Source: Ruminococcus sp.
GTDB taxonomy: Bacteria; Bacillota; Clostridia; Oscillospirales; Ruminococcaceae
Assembly (NCBI GenBank): GCA_017934425.1
Contig: JAGBJO010000008.1
Span: 1 to 35,775, forward strand
DNA length: 35,775 nucleotides
Direction of reading: 5' to 3'
Numbering within the stretch: position 1 is the stretch's first letter; every line of letters begins with the position of its first letter. The notes beneath the pieces were generated by a model, which saw only the letters and a list, made by a program, of their open reading frames with translations, had not been told where the DNA came from and ran no database searches. Shown piece after piece: positions 7,601 to 15,603 of this stretch. Position numbers and translations under genes: made by a program.

Positions 7601-10372
7601 GTTCTTAATGAAGTTCTCGCAGATAGTGTCCTTAACATAGCTGAACTGTGAAGTCTCATTTTCAGCAGCGATATTCAGGCATTTTCTGAGGATAGCTTCA
7701 CCGGAAGTAAATATGTAATCTCTCATGCGGCGAACCTGTCCCTGACTCTCATACGAACCTGTGCGTGTGTCAAGGAACTCGCAGCAATCCCTTGCCTCTG
7801 CTATAGCCTTTTCAAGGTTTGAGGCATTGGTACGGTAGTCGGCGAAGATGTCGATGCCGTAGCCGGTGCTTTCGTGGAAGCTGTAGAGTTTATCAGCAAG
7901 GTCAGTTATTGCAGGGTATGCTTCTCTCAGGTCGCTGAGTTCGTCGGATTTCAGATATAATACAAGGTCGGAAAGCTCATAGTCCGGGACAGAACTGTTG
8001 TTGAAAAGCGCTCTTATAGCGGCAGCAGCAAAAAGCTCGTCGCTCTCATTCGGGATAAGCTTACGGGTCTGCTGGAAAACGGCTGCTATCTCGCTGCTGC
8101 TGACATCTCTGCCGGAAAGAGGGCTGTTGAAAGCGTAGCTGAATGCGCCCTCGATAGCCTTTACTGAGTCTCTCATAGTTATCTCAGGAGTGATAACTGA
8201 GGCTCTGCTTGCAGGTATACGGTCGGCAATGCGTGCAGCGGCACTGAGGTAGGCAAGTACGCAGTGAAGCTTGTCGCATCCGAAGCTGGTAACAGCGCCA
8301 GCAATATCCTTGTCGGTCATCTGGAGGCTTTCAAATCCTCCGTCGTCGGTATAGGCATCATAGAGTTCCTGGAGAGGGACTGTATTCTCGTCAGCTTCGT
8401 CAGCGTAATCTTCTTCCTCCTGCTCCTGCTGCGGATTTTCAGCAGGATCAAGCTTCTCGCTGAGCTCCTTCTTACGCTCAGATGCGCCTGCAAGGTTGAA
8501 GTACTTCTTAGCCTTTTCCATATCATCGAGTTCGTAGTAGAGTTCAGCCAGTTCTATGTATATGTGGTTCTCTCTGATATCATAGAATTTGTTAAGCTGA
8601 TACTTGTTAACGATATTTACCCACTCCTGGTAATTGCTTGCCGCTGAACTGTAGTCGCCAAGGCTCTTGTAGCAGCGTGCCTTGATAGCAAGGTAGTGGA
8701 TTATTCTGTTGTAGTCCTCACTGTCGCAAAGATCAAGGAGAACGTTCACAGCGTCGAGACATTCTCTGTAGCGCTGGAACTTCATGTAGTACTGCTGGAG
8801 TACTTCCATATTCTTTGTGTTCTTGCTGAGTTTGGAGGCGTACTTGTTTATGAAAGCGTTAAGTTCGCCGGTATAGTCAGTCTCACCGCCCATATTCTGC
8901 ATAGCAAGGTAGCAGTTGATAACGCCGATGATACCGTGTTCATAATCTGTACCGTTAATGAGTTCCTTGTAAAGTACAATAGCCTTATCATACTCTCTTG
9001 ATGAGAACAGTTCATCAGCAGATGTGGCGCTGCTGACCTTAATGGTATTTGAACCAGGATCTCCGCTGGAGTTGTCACCGGGGTGATAGGAGTTCTTGAT
9101 ATTTATGGCATAATTCTGACCATACATCTTAGTTACCTTGAACTTTACGTGTATCTTTGCAAGGAGCTTTGTGGTCTTGGAAAGACGGTCATAGAGTGAC
9201 TGGTCAGTTACATCAGCCAGGTCAAAAAGGCATCTTTCGCCGTTATCCATTTCAATAGCGCCGTTCTTTTCTGACAGCTTGAAGCTTGTCATCATGCCTG
9301 TATATTCAGTATCAGGTGAAATTGTGCTGGTATCGTCTGCGAACTCATCAGCAGTATCTTCTTCGGGCTGTTCCTCATTCACAGGCTCGCTTTTGCGGCT
9401 GCTTATGCGGAACTCGCACTCGGTATTTATATCGGTTATGGGATAGAATTTCTGAAGCTTGTCACAACAGCCGGAAATATCGCTCATATCGTTAAGAGTG
9501 ACACCTGTACCGTCACAGAGTTCATGCAGTATCTTTATGAGCAGGGAATGTGCCTTAGCCTCGGAAACAGCGTATGAAGCGAACTTCACACCGCCTACGT
9601 CATTGCACATAAGTGATGCAGTCTTGAGTACATATGCAGCTTCCTCACCGTCTGCCAGTTCACTGTCAGAAGCGATGTAAATAGCGGCATATGCTGCTGC
9701 GGAAAGGTATAGCTTTCTCGAATCCTCCTTACGGGCAGCTGCAAAGGCTATACGGTAAGCCTTCACGTCATGACCGGCAGCAAAGAAATAATCAGCGGCA
9801 TTAGTGCTGTCGCCTGCCAACAGTGCGATGTTGGCAATGTACTCGCTTACACGGGGATTATTGAAGCTCTTATTATCATTGCAGACCTTTACTGCAAAGT
9901 TAAAAGCCTCCCTGATCTTGGAAGTATCATGCTTTTTGATACCGTCTGTAAGCTTATTGACAGCTGGGTTGAGCGATTTCTTCTCCGCTGAAGAAAGTGC
10001 CTTGAAAGCATTATTAGCTGTAGCGGCACTGCATACCACCTCAGCTACCTTTACCTCAACAGACGCAGGTTTTTCAGCTGGAACATTAACAGGCTGGGGA
10101 ACAGTCACATTTGTGACAGGTGCAGGGGCAGGTACAGGAGATGCCTCAACAGGAGCCGGAAGCGGCAGCTGGACATTTCCAACTGTTGAAGCAACTTCCA
10201 TAGCAGATATCTGGTCATATCTTAGTGTAGCGACGGTAGTCACTGATAGTGACAGCGATTCGCTGCCATCATTTGCTGTTACCACGCCATAAACGCTGTA
10301 ACCGCTGCTTTGTGTCAGTTTGACAACTGTTCCCGGCTTCAGAGCCGATAGTGAATCATTAATGATACTCAT
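4652..10372 (-). CDS. Giant STAND-like P-loop ATPase with SH3-like, OB/cold-shock-like, TPR-like and winged-helix regions
   Basis: 1906 aa, predicted cytosolic. Regions in order: residues 1-65 small beta-barrel, SH3-like; about 70-110 Pro/Ala/Val-rich linker; 120-310 helical repeats; about 360-430 an OB or cold-shock-like segment (NGAIEMDNGERCLFDLADV ... VKFKVTKMYGQNYAINIK); about 445-640 TPR-like helices; an acidic linker; a long helical region; an alpha/beta stretch about 1430-1510; PPELFTGREEEL; a P-loop GGRQLGKSALL near 1549-1559; Walker B LLLLLDEAD near 1631-1639; a sensor-like FKVVMAGLHNLSRF; and a C-terminal winged helix about 1800-1880. This order of sensor repeats, NTPase and winged helix fits STAND-type switch proteins. 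AAGGAGG precedes the ATG and a good promoter lies upstream. It is co-expressed with a HEPN-like protein. Function unknown; a conflict or defence role is my inference. Confidence 0.8.
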   Translation of the reverse strand: MSIINDSLSALKPGTVVKLTQSSGYSVYGVVTANDGSESLSLSVTTVATLRYDQISAMEVASTVGNVQLPLPAPVEASPVPAPAPVTNVTVPQPVNVPAEKPASVEVKVAEVVCSAATANNAFKALSSAEKKSLNPAVNKLTDGIKKHDTSKIREAFNFAVKVCNDNKSFNNPRVSEYIANIALLAGDSTNAADYFFAAGHDVKAYRIAFAAARKEDSRKLYLSAAAYAAIYIASDSELADGEEAAYVLKTASLMCNDVGGVKFASYAVSEAKAHSLLIKILHELCDGTGVTLNDMSDISGCCDKLQKFYPITDINTECEFRISSRKSEPVNEEQPEEDTADEFADDTSTISPDTEYTGMMTSFKLSEKNGAIEMDNGERCLFDLADVTDQSLYDRLSKTTKLLAKIHVKFKVTKMYGQNYAINIKNSYHPGDNSSGDPGSNTIKVSSATSADELFSSREYDKAIVLYKELINGTDYEHGIIGVINCYLAMQNMGGETDYTGELNAFINKYASKLSKNTKNMEVLQQYYMKFQRYRECLDAVNVLLDLCDSEDYNRIIHYLAIKARCYKSLGDYSSAASNYQEWVNIVNKYQLNKFYDIRENHIYIELAELYYELDDMEKAKKYFNLAGASERKKELSEKLDPAENPQQEQEEEDYADEADENTVPLQELYDAYTDDGGFESLQMTDKDIAGAVTSFGCDKLHCVLAYLSAAARIADRIPASRASVITPEITMRDSVKAIEGAFSYAFNSPLSGRDVSSSEIAAVFQQTRKLIPNESDELFAAAAIRALFNNSSVPDYELSDLVLYLKSDELSDLREAYPAITDLADKLYSFHESTGYGIDIFADYRTNASNLEKAIAEARDCCEFLDTRTGSYESQGQVRRMRDYIFTSGEAILRKCLNIAAENETSQFSYVKDTICENFIKNGKTPDTENIDPKKIDRFIDQNWLKARDVILSEGRHVSRPYDNLKGGKRTTTINNIKRMLGCICAWISAAEHSSGNNNDYARNTYYEVVPDIIMYMDLLIRSASNVTENSWGNQAILATANELSQKLSGTYSPKDRQYMFIDFLRSDEVLLDDEFLPELQSTFCGMQDFNILRRIENSASCEPASFQDRLNEIFSDNITKNNMRSARLIKEYADDIGDDEISDSSVLNYLDKCLRDAKRRADTRYEDFRSQLEYDLQNGKISDKNGEKSAILSCVTAWYRICRATGDLGFFARLVEIFENNIADIAEEKADRMKYQLEELAANTDYDFGVYPKEKILEFINDGNFATAEHMMNCIRRNDTKAVEDYTLEPFSYLSCFIDEYANNHRIVADSGMPLESLIIRYSGKKELEKALQRITNNGKKDTRGGVELINSWIFRGNSGGVKGISRLMYALGFVETTITEDENDKNFFFMRRKKRTGKISYPHPIPAFGSATENEDIRIVCLYGRYDCNSLMDKFREVNTAPKHTIVLLDFALNLEERRRLARKIKEEKSFAKSFIVIDRVLLFHLAKHYAANSIIRQLMAITMPFSYYQPFVELSSQPMPPELFTGREEELVAIESSTGVNLVYGGRQLGKSALLKMAQKDVDGNANGDRAVLIEIRELDYKKAAEVVSAKLISAGILSEKCRCDDWDILASHIEKRLMDDSEGHINYLLLLLDEADTFIASCKDVAHRPISALKNLPADRFKVVMAGLHNLSRFNRDMVLHRNSVLVHLGSVVVRPFQRSEAIKLLTNTLAYLGFRFNEDIISFILAKTNYFPGLIQLYCQKLLEAMKNDDYAGYNEINTPYYQVTEEHIKKVLSDPEFTRVVNDKLEMTLFVEEENHSHYHAIALIIAYLLNTEYSENGYTVDEIMAAAGKQKISRIITLKKEQLEEFLQEMWDLNVLTVAIPNSQRYTFATDGFRDMLGNADDVELALAEYMDEEVSS

Positions 10373-10398
10373 GTAGTATCCTCCTTAAATTAATTTCA

Positions 10399-10413
10399 GT
10401 TCTTGTGCAGAAC
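10399..10413. promoter_or_regulatory. Small palindrome between promoter and start of the ATPase operon
   Basis: GTTCT TGTGC AGAAC has perfect 5-base arms around 5 bases and sits just downstream of the -10 box of the minus-strand promoter, at or close after the transcription start. It could be an operator for a repressor, or a short hairpin at the 5' end of the message. It does not match the LexA box of Firmicutes. Confidence 0.35.
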
Positions 10414-10420
10414 TAATATA

Positions 10421-10449
10421 ATTATACAACATCTGCACGCAAATTTCAA
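10421..10449 (-). promoter_or_regulatory. Promoter of the ATPase-HEPN operon
   Basis: Read on the minus strand, TTGAAA (10449-10444) and TATAAT (10426-10421) are 17 bases apart. The start codon lies about 50 bases further on, at 10372. Confidence 0.8.
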
Positions 10450-10657
10450 TAGTTTTGCAAAATTTCCTGGAAATAAAGCAGTAATATGTGCCGGCAAAAA
10501 CTGCTTCTTATGTGAAATACAAACAGGAATGGGGATTTTTTGTAAAAAATCAGGATTTTTTTCAGGTGACGGACTTTTTTCCTGACAGGCTGGAAAACTC
10601 ACCTGCTTTCTTCAAAAGGATCATGAAAAAGGGTGTGCGAAAATTCTTCTTTATCTA

Positions 10658-10686
10658 TTGACAAATCATGTTTTATATGGTAAAAT
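10658..10686 (+). promoter_or_regulatory. Promoter of a structured RNA or long speD leader
   Basis: TTGACA (10658-10663) and TAAAAT (10681-10686) are 17 bases apart. No open reading frame follows for 340 bases, so the transcript starting near 10693 is either a separate RNA or a long leader of the speD operon. Confidence 0.75.
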
Positions 10687-10692
10687 AAATGA

Positions 10693-10890
10693 AATTGCAA
10701 AAGAAGCTTCGGTTTCAGAGCAAGATCTTTGACCACCTGCGTATTTCCCGCAGGTCAAGGCCATACGGACAGCCGGGTCAAATGCCGACCGCCATTGCAT
10801 AATGGCTGGCAACTTCTGTTGCCTTATTGATCTCCGGCACTCTCTCCCACACTCCCATATCTTTTCCCAATGAGTGCCATTTATATTTTA
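10693..10890 (+). ncRNA. Candidate structured RNA with a C-rich loop
   Basis: Downstream of a strong promoter lie three compact hairpins: CCTGCG (10736-10741) with CGCAGG (10749-10754); GCCATT (10791-10796) with AATGGC (10801-10806); GGCAAC (10808-10813) with GTTGCC (10818-10823). A fourth stem, GGCACTC (10836-10842) with GAGTGCC (10872-10878), closes a 29-base loop that is almost free of G and holds three CCC runs. Such loops in Firmicute regulatory RNAs pair with Shine-Dalgarno sequences (known for RsaE-type RNAs). The 3' end is T-rich but is not a strong terminator. It does not match SRP RNA, tmRNA, 6S RNA, RNase P or any riboswitch I can recall. It may instead be the upstream part of the speD leader. 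Confidence 0.5.
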
Positions 10891-10903
10891 TAAGTTAGTC
10901 AGC

Positions 10904-10932
10904 TTGTGAAATGTCAATAAGTGTAGTAAAAG
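10904..10932 (+). promoter_or_regulatory. Possible second promoter closer to speD
   Basis: TTGTGA (10904-10909) and TAAAAG (10927-10932) are 17 bases apart. Each box differs from consensus, so this is only a weak candidate. If real, it gives a leader of about 90 bases, like that of the pnuC gene. Confidence 0.3.
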
Positions 10933-10983
10933 GTATCTTTGCTGAACCACGAAGTATCTGCGTTTGCTATATGGATTCTGTTG

Positions 10984-11031
10984 CACGCATGGGCTGAGGT
11001 AAGTCTGTGCGTGTTTTTTTGAGGTGTGTTT
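10984..11031 (+). promoter_or_regulatory. Terminator-like attenuator before speD
   Basis: CACGCATGGGCT (10984-10995) pairs with AGTCTGTGCGTG (11002-11013), 12 pairs with some G-U, closing the loop GAGGTA. Seven T follow (11014-11020), and then directly the speD ribosome binding site GAGG (11021-11024). This hairpin, T7, GAGGTGT, start-codon layout is the same as before pnuC at 333-400. Control by conditional termination is likely; the signal is unknown. Confidence 0.55.
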
Positions 11032-11817
11032 ATGGAAAACAAGTTAAAGCTGTATGGATTCAATAATCTGACAAAATCCCTGAGCTTCAATATATACGAT
11101 GTGTGCTATGCCAAGACTCCTAAGGCACAGCTGGATTATATCGCTTATGTTGACGAAGTATATAACTCTGAGCGTATAACCGATATCATGTACCACGTTA
11201 CCGAAATGATCGGCGCTCAGGTACTCAGCGTTTCCCGCCAGGACTACGACCCCCAGGGTGCTTCTGCCACCTTCCTTATCGCCGACGATACCATGATCCC
11301 CGCCGGCGGCAGCGAGACTGTTGCACACCTGGATAAAAGCCATGTTACAGTCCATACCTACCCCGAATACCACCCGGATACCAGTATCGCTACTTTCCGT
11401 GTGGACATTGATGTAGCTACCTGCGGCAAGATCACCCCTCTTACCGCTCTGGATTACCTCATCGGCAGTTTCGATTCTGATATCATAACTATGGACTACC
11501 GTGTCAGAGGCTTTACAAGAAACCTCTCCGGCGAGAAAATTTTCATCGACCACGACATCACCTCCATTCAGAACTATATCGCAGAATCCACACTCGACAG
11601 ATACGATGCTGTGGACATCAACGTTTACCAGGCTAATATGTTCCACACTAAAATGCTCATCAAGGATATTGAACTCCAGAACTACCTGTTCAATACCGAT
11701 GTAAGGGAGCTTTCCCCAAGAAGCAGGCTGGACATAACTAACGCTCTCAGGAGAGAGATGATCGAAATTTTCAGCGGAAGGAACGTGTTCGGAAATGGAA
11801 CAATTATCTCAGGTTAA
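11032..11817 (+). CDS. speD: S-adenosylmethionine decarboxylase proenzyme, E. coli SpeD type
   Basis: Makes decarboxylated S-adenosylmethionine, the aminopropyl donor for spermidine synthase. The 261-aa protein follows E. coli SpeD (264 aa) closely over its length and is not of the short, roughly 125-aa SpeH kind. Conserved blocks include [23 protein letters not shown]-like [19 protein letters not shown] and [13 protein letters not shown]. The chain should cut itself before Ser103 in LDKSH to form the pyruvoyl group. I chose ATG 11032, seven bases after GAGG; a GTG at 11026 would be too close. Its end overlaps the next gene by 23 bases. An attenuator-like hairpin precedes it. It opens the polyamine operon. 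Confidence 0.95.
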   Translation: MENKLKLYGFNNLTKSLSFNIYDVCYAKTPKAQLDYIAYVDEVYNSERITDIMYHVTEMIGAQVLSVSRQDYDPQGASATFLIADDTMIPAGGSETVAHLDKSHVTVHTYPEYHPDTSIATFRVDIDVATCGKITPLTALDYLIGSFDSDIITMDYRVRGFTRNLSGEKIFIDHDITSIQNYIAESTLDRYDAVDINVYQANMFHTKMLIKDIELQNYLFNTDVRELSPRSRLDITNALRREMIEIFSGRNVFGNGTIISG

Positions 11818-13243
11818 TGCCCCCATATACGAAGCCCTCAGACGTTTCCGTCGTATGAGAGTTGTCCCCTTCGATGTGCCAGGTCATAAACGTGGACGTG
11901 GCAACATGGAGCTGACAGAATTTCTCGGCGAGGACTGCATGAACGTTGACGTTAACTCCATGAAGCCCCTTGATAACCTCTGCCACCCGGTATCCGTCAT
12001 CAGAGATGCTGAAATGCTGGCTGCGGAGGCTTTCGGTGCAGCTAACGCATTCTTCATGGTGGGAGGTACTACCTCTGCTGTCCAGAGTATGATAATGTAC
12101 GCCTGCAAAAGCGGCGACAAGATAATCATGCCCCGTAATGTCCACAGAAGTGCTATCAATGCCCTTATCCTTACCGGCGCTGTACCCGTTTACGTCAACC
12201 CCGACGTTAACAAGCAGCTTGGTATCGCTCTTGGTATGTCCCCTGAACAGGTGGAGCAGGCTATCCGGGAAAACCCCGATGCCAAAGCCATTATGGTCAA
12301 TAACCCCACCTACTACGGAATATGCTCAGACCTTAAAAAGATAACCCAGCTTGCCCACGAACACGGTATGCTGGTGCTGGTGGACGAGGCTCACGGTACT
12401 CACTTCTACTTCGGCGATAATTTCCCGGTAACTGCTATGGCTGCCGGTGCTGACTGCGCCTCCGTAAGTATGCATAAGTCCGGCGGAAGCCTGACCCAGA
12501 GTTCTTTCCTGCTCATGGGCAAAAACGTCAACGCCGACTATATGCGCCAGGTCATAAATCTTACTCAGACTACCAGTGCTTCTTATCTGCTTCTTTCAAG
12601 CCTTGACATCTCACGTAAGCGCCTTGCCCTCAGCGGTAAGGAAATATTCGCCAAGACCGTGGAAATGGCTGAGTACGCCAGAGCCGAGATAAACAGCATC
12701 GGCGGCTACTACGCCTACTCCAGCGAGCTTATCAACGGCGGAAGTATCTTCGACTTCGACCGCTCAAAGCTGAGCGTATTCACCCTGCCCATTGGTCTTG
12801 CCGGTATCGAGGTATACGACCTTCTGAGGGACGAGTACGACATACAGATAGAGTTCGGCGATATCGGAAATATTCTTGCCTATATCTCCGTTGGCGACCG
12901 CAAACGTGATATCGAGCGCCTTATAAGCGCAATGGCTGAGATAAAGCGCAGATTTGCAAAGGACGGTACAGATATGCTCAGTCATGAGTATATCTCACCT
13001 ATCGTCGCTCTGCCGCCCCGTAAGGCTTTCTATGCGGACAAGGTGTCGCTCCCCCTTGAGGAGAGTGCAGGAAAGGTCTGCACAGAGTTCGTTATGTGCT
13101 ATCCTCCGGGAATACCTATCCTCGCCCCCGGCGAACTTATAACGGACGAGATAATCCAGTACATCAGGTATGCCAAGGAAAAAGGCTGCCAGATGACCGG
13201 CACTGAGGATATAAACATCGAAAGACTAAATGTACTAAAATAA
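11795..13243 (+). CDS. speA: Arginine (Orn/Lys/Arg family) decarboxylase, PLP fold type I
   Basis: Probable arginine decarboxylase giving agmatine; 482 aa, the size of the Bacillus SpeA branch of the Orn/Lys/Arg decarboxylases. Features are [12 protein letters not shown] near residue 25, [13 protein letters not shown], the PLP aspartate in VDEAHGTHF, and the Schiff-base lysine Lys228 in [13 protein letters not shown]. The C-terminal domain ends with the family's [15 protein letters not shown] 11795 is preceded by GGAAGGAA and lies inside the end of speD, so translation is coupled. Substrate choice among Arg, Lys and Orn cannot be read from motifs; arginine is inferred because agmatinase is encoded downstream in the same cluster. 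Confidence 0.85.
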   Translation: MEQLSQVNAPIYEALRRFRRMRVVPFDVPGHKRGRGNMELTEFLGEDCMNVDVNSMKPLDNLCHPVSVIRDAEMLAAEAFGAANAFFMVGGTTSAVQSMIMYACKSGDKIIMPRNVHRSAINALILTGAVPVYVNPDVNKQLGIALGMSPEQVEQAIRENPDAKAIMVNNPTYYGICSDLKKITQLAHEHGMLVLVDEAHGTHFYFGDNFPVTAMAAGADCASVSMHKSGGSLTQSSFLLMGKNVNADYMRQVINLTQTTSASYLLLSSLDISRKRLALSGKEIFAKTVEMAEYARAEINSIGGYYAYSSELINGGSIFDFDRSKLSVFTLPIGLAGIEVYDLLRDEYDIQIEFGDIGNILAYISVGDRKRDIERLISAMAEIKRRFAKDGTDMLSHEYISPIVALPPRKAFYADKVSLPLEESAGKVCTEFVMCYPPGIPILAPGELITDEIIQYIRYAKEKGCQMTGTEDINIERLNVLK

Positions 13244-13270
13244 TCTATTTTTTAAGGTGGTTTTACTTTT

Positions 13271-13768
13271 ATGAAAAAATTCGGTATTATGATGAACATT
13301 TGCATGGGTGCTACTATCAGCTTCTTCCTGTCGCTGGTGAATATGCTTGCATCAGGCCACTTTGCAGTCCCCGGCTTCATTATCAGCTTCATCATCAGTA
13401 CTATCATCAGCATCATCATCGGATTCATCGTACCTATCCCCAAGGTAGAGAGCAAGTTCTTCACAAAGCACGGCATCGAGCCTCACTCCCTCAAGGCAAG
13501 ACTCACCGGCTCATGCCTGTCTGACTTCATCTATACTCCCATTATGAGCCTTGTAATGGTTTTATTTGCAAGAAACTCAATAGTAAGATCAGGCGCTCCC
13601 GCAGCAGCTATCCCGCCTCTTGTACCTATGTATCTGAAGTCACTGATACTCAGCCTTGTGGTATGCTACATCATCGTATTCATCGTACAGCCCATATTCG
13701 TAAAGGCACTTATGAAGAAATTCGGAGTACCCGGCGGCGCACCTATGGGTGAAAAGCCTGAGCAGTAA
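13271..13768 (+). CDS. Small membrane protein, resembling DUF2798
   Basis: 165 aa with about four membrane segments (residues 5-25, 32-56, 86-105 and 119-141) and a short charged, Pro/Gly-rich tail. The two halves look alike in layout, each with two segments, as in DUF2798-like proteins, but this match is from memory of pattern only. It lies 27 bases after the decarboxylase, with AAGGTGG before the ATG, in the same operon. A role in polyamine export or sensing is conceivable from position alone; nothing in the sequence shows it. Confidence 0.7.
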   Translation: MKKFGIMMNICMGATISFFLSLVNMLASGHFAVPGFIISFIISTIISIIIGFIVPIPKVESKFFTKHGIEPHSLKARLTGSCLSDFIYTPIMSLVMVLFARNSIVRSGAPAAAIPPLVPMYLKSLILSLVVCYIIVFIVQPIFVKALMKKFGVPGGAPMGEKPEQ

Positions 13769-13789
13769 AATATTGAATAAAGGCATTGT

Positions 13790-13846
13790 GCCTCCGGTAC
13801 TGATTTTTACAAATTACTGTCGGGGGCATATGCATTAATTTTTTTT
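13790..13846 (+). terminator. Hairpin with downstream T run between operon segments
   Basis: GCCTCCG (13790-13796) pairs with CGGGGGC (13821-13827). Eight T follow at 13839-13846, after an 11-base gap that is longer than usual. It may cause partial termination before speE. The 12-mer ATGCATTAATTT occurs at 13830-13841 and again at 13877-13888, just before the speE ribosome binding site. Confidence 0.35.
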
Positions 13847-13903
13847 GTTATGTATTGCAAACCATTCTCAGTCATTATGCATTAATTTGTAAGGGGGTTT
13901 TTT

Positions 13904-14755
13904 ATGGAACTTTGGTTCACTGAACGGCATACGCCTAATGTCAAATTCTCTATCAAGGTCGATCGCCAGCTTTACAGCGCTGTCAGCGAATTTCAGCGCA
14001 TCGACGTTTTCGACTCCAAAGAGTTCGGCAGATTCCTTACCCTTGACGGGTATATGATGCTCACCGAAAAAGACGAATTCATCTACCACGAAATGATAAC
14101 CCATGTGCCTATGGCAGTACACCCTTCACCGGAGAATATCCTCGTTATCGGCGCAGGCGACGGCGGCGTTGTCAGGGAACTTACCAGATACCCCACCGTA
14201 AAGAGTATTGACCTTGTGGAGATAGACGAACTGGTAATCGAAGTGTGCAAGAAATACCTGCCCACAACTGCCTGCCGCCTGGACGACGAGCGTGTACACA
14301 TATTCTACGAGGACGGCGTTAAGTTCATTCGCAGTTGTGAGAATAAGTACGATGTTATCATCGTCGATTCCACTGACCCTTTCGGTCCTGGCGAGGGACT
14401 TTTCACCAAGGAATTCTACGGAAGCTGCTTCAAGGCGCTGCGTGAGGACGGCATCATGGTCAACCAGCACGAAAGCCCTTTCTACGATGAGGACGCTGCC
14501 GCTATGCAGCGCTCACATAAGCGCATCGTGGAGAGTTTCCCCATAAGCCGGGTATACCAGGCACATATCCCCACATACCCCTCCGGTCACTGGCTTTTCG
14601 GCTTTGCTTCCAAAAAGTACCACCCGGTAAGAGACTTAAACAGCACCAAATGGAATTTGCTCGGTCTTAAAACCCGTTACTATAATACCAAACTCCATGC
14701 GGGTGCTTTCGCACTTCCAAATTATGTAGAGGAGCTTCTAAGAGATGTTGAATAA
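13904..14755 (+). CDS. speE: Spermidine synthase
   Basis: Transfers an aminopropyl group from decarboxylated S-adenosylmethionine to putrescine. 283 aa, typical. The N-terminal beta-strand domain carries FGRFLTLDGYMMLTEKDEFIYHEM; the Rossmann domain has GAGDGGVVRELTRY (near 83-96, GAG in place of the more common GGG) and DSTDPFGPGEGLF with Asp155, the usual putrescine-side acid. AAGGGGG precedes the ATG. The end overlaps speB by 11 bases. An intergenic hairpin separates it from the upstream genes, so it may have somewhat independent expression. Confidence 0.95.
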   Translation: MELWFTERHTPNVKFSIKVDRQLYSAVSEFQRIDVFDSKEFGRFLTLDGYMMLTEKDEFIYHEMITHVPMAVHPSPENILVIGAGDGGVVRELTRYPTVKSIDLVEIDELVIEVCKKYLPTTACRLDDERVHIFYEDGVKFIRSCENKYDVIIVDSTDPFGPGEGLFTKEFYGSCFKALREDGIMVNQHESPFYDEDAAAMQRSHKRIVESFPISRVYQAHIPTYPSGHWLFGFASKKYHPVRDLNSTKWNLLGLKTRYYNTKLHAGAFALPNYVEELLRDVE

Positions 14756-15596
14756 GAATGTACAGACCTTTATCGCCTGCGACAGCGAGTACCAGGATTC
14801 TAAGATAGTCCTTTTCGGCGCTGGCTTCGACGGCACTACAAGTTTCCGCCCCGGTACACGTTTCGCACCTGCCGCTATCCGAAATGAAAGCTTTGGTATC
14901 GAGACTTACAGCCCATATCAGGACAAAGATATGCTCGACTACTCCTTCTTCGACAGCGGCGACCTGGAGCTTCCTTTCGGCAGCGTAAGCCGTACCCTTG
15001 CGGACATCGCTTCCAGGACTGATGCCATACTCACTGACGAAAAAATGCCTTTCATGATCGGCGGCGAGCATCTTGTAACACTGGGTTCAGTTATGGCTGT
15101 TAACGACCGCTTCCACGACCTGCATATCGTCCATTTCGATGCCCATGCTGACCTGCGTGACGACTACCTGGGTCAGAAGCTTTCCCACGCCTGCGTACTC
15201 AGAAGATGCCACGAACTGGTTGGCGACGACCATATCTACCAGTTCGGCATAAGAAGCGGCGACAGGGACGAGTTCCTCTTTGCCAAGGATCATACACATA
15301 TGCACAAGTTCGATTTCGAGGGTCTGGAGGAAACTCTTGAACTGCTGAAAGATAAGCCCGTTTACTTCACCCTTGACCTTGATGTGCTTGACCCGTCAAT
15401 ATTCCCCGGAACAGGCACTCCCGAAGCCGGCGGAGTATCTTTTGACGACCTGAGAAAAGCTGTTACTATGGTTTGCAGCAAGCTTAACATCGTAGGCTGC
15501 GACGTGAACGAACTCAGTCCTGTTTACGACCAGAGCGGTGTCTCAACAGCAGTTGCCTGCAAGATAATCCGTGAAATGCTGCTGGCACTTTCATGA
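14745..15596 (+). CDS. speB: Agmatinase (ureohydrolase family)
   Basis: Hydrolyses agmatine to putrescine and urea with two Mn ions. 283 aa. Metal-binding motifs are complete: GGEH near 106-109, DAHADLR with Asp132, His134 and Asp136, and DLDVLDPSIFPGTGTPE with Asp211 and Asp213. SHACVLRR fits agmatinases better than arginases. AGAGGAG lies inside the end of speE, with which it overlaps by 11 bases, so the two are coupled. With the upstream decarboxylase it completes the agmatine route to putrescine, without N-carbamoylputrescine. Confidence 0.93.
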   Translation: MLNKNVQTFIACDSEYQDSKIVLFGAGFDGTTSFRPGTRFAPAAIRNESFGIETYSPYQDKDMLDYSFFDSGDLELPFGSVSRTLADIASRTDAILTDEKMPFMIGGEHLVTLGSVMAVNDRFHDLHIVHFDAHADLRDDYLGQKLSHACVLRRCHELVGDDHIYQFGIRSGDRDEFLFAKDHTHMHKFDFEGLEETLELLKDKPVYFTLDLDVLDPSIFPGTGTPEAGGVSFDDLRKAVTMVCSKLNIVGCDVNELSPVYDQSGVSTAVACKIIREMLLALS

Positions 15597-15603
15597 TGAG
15601 GTT

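Noticed and set aside
10693..10890. 6S RNA, SRP RNA or tmRNA
   Set aside because: No long closing stem with an open centre (6S), no GGAAGCAGC-type apical loop (SRP), and no tag reading frame (tmRNA).
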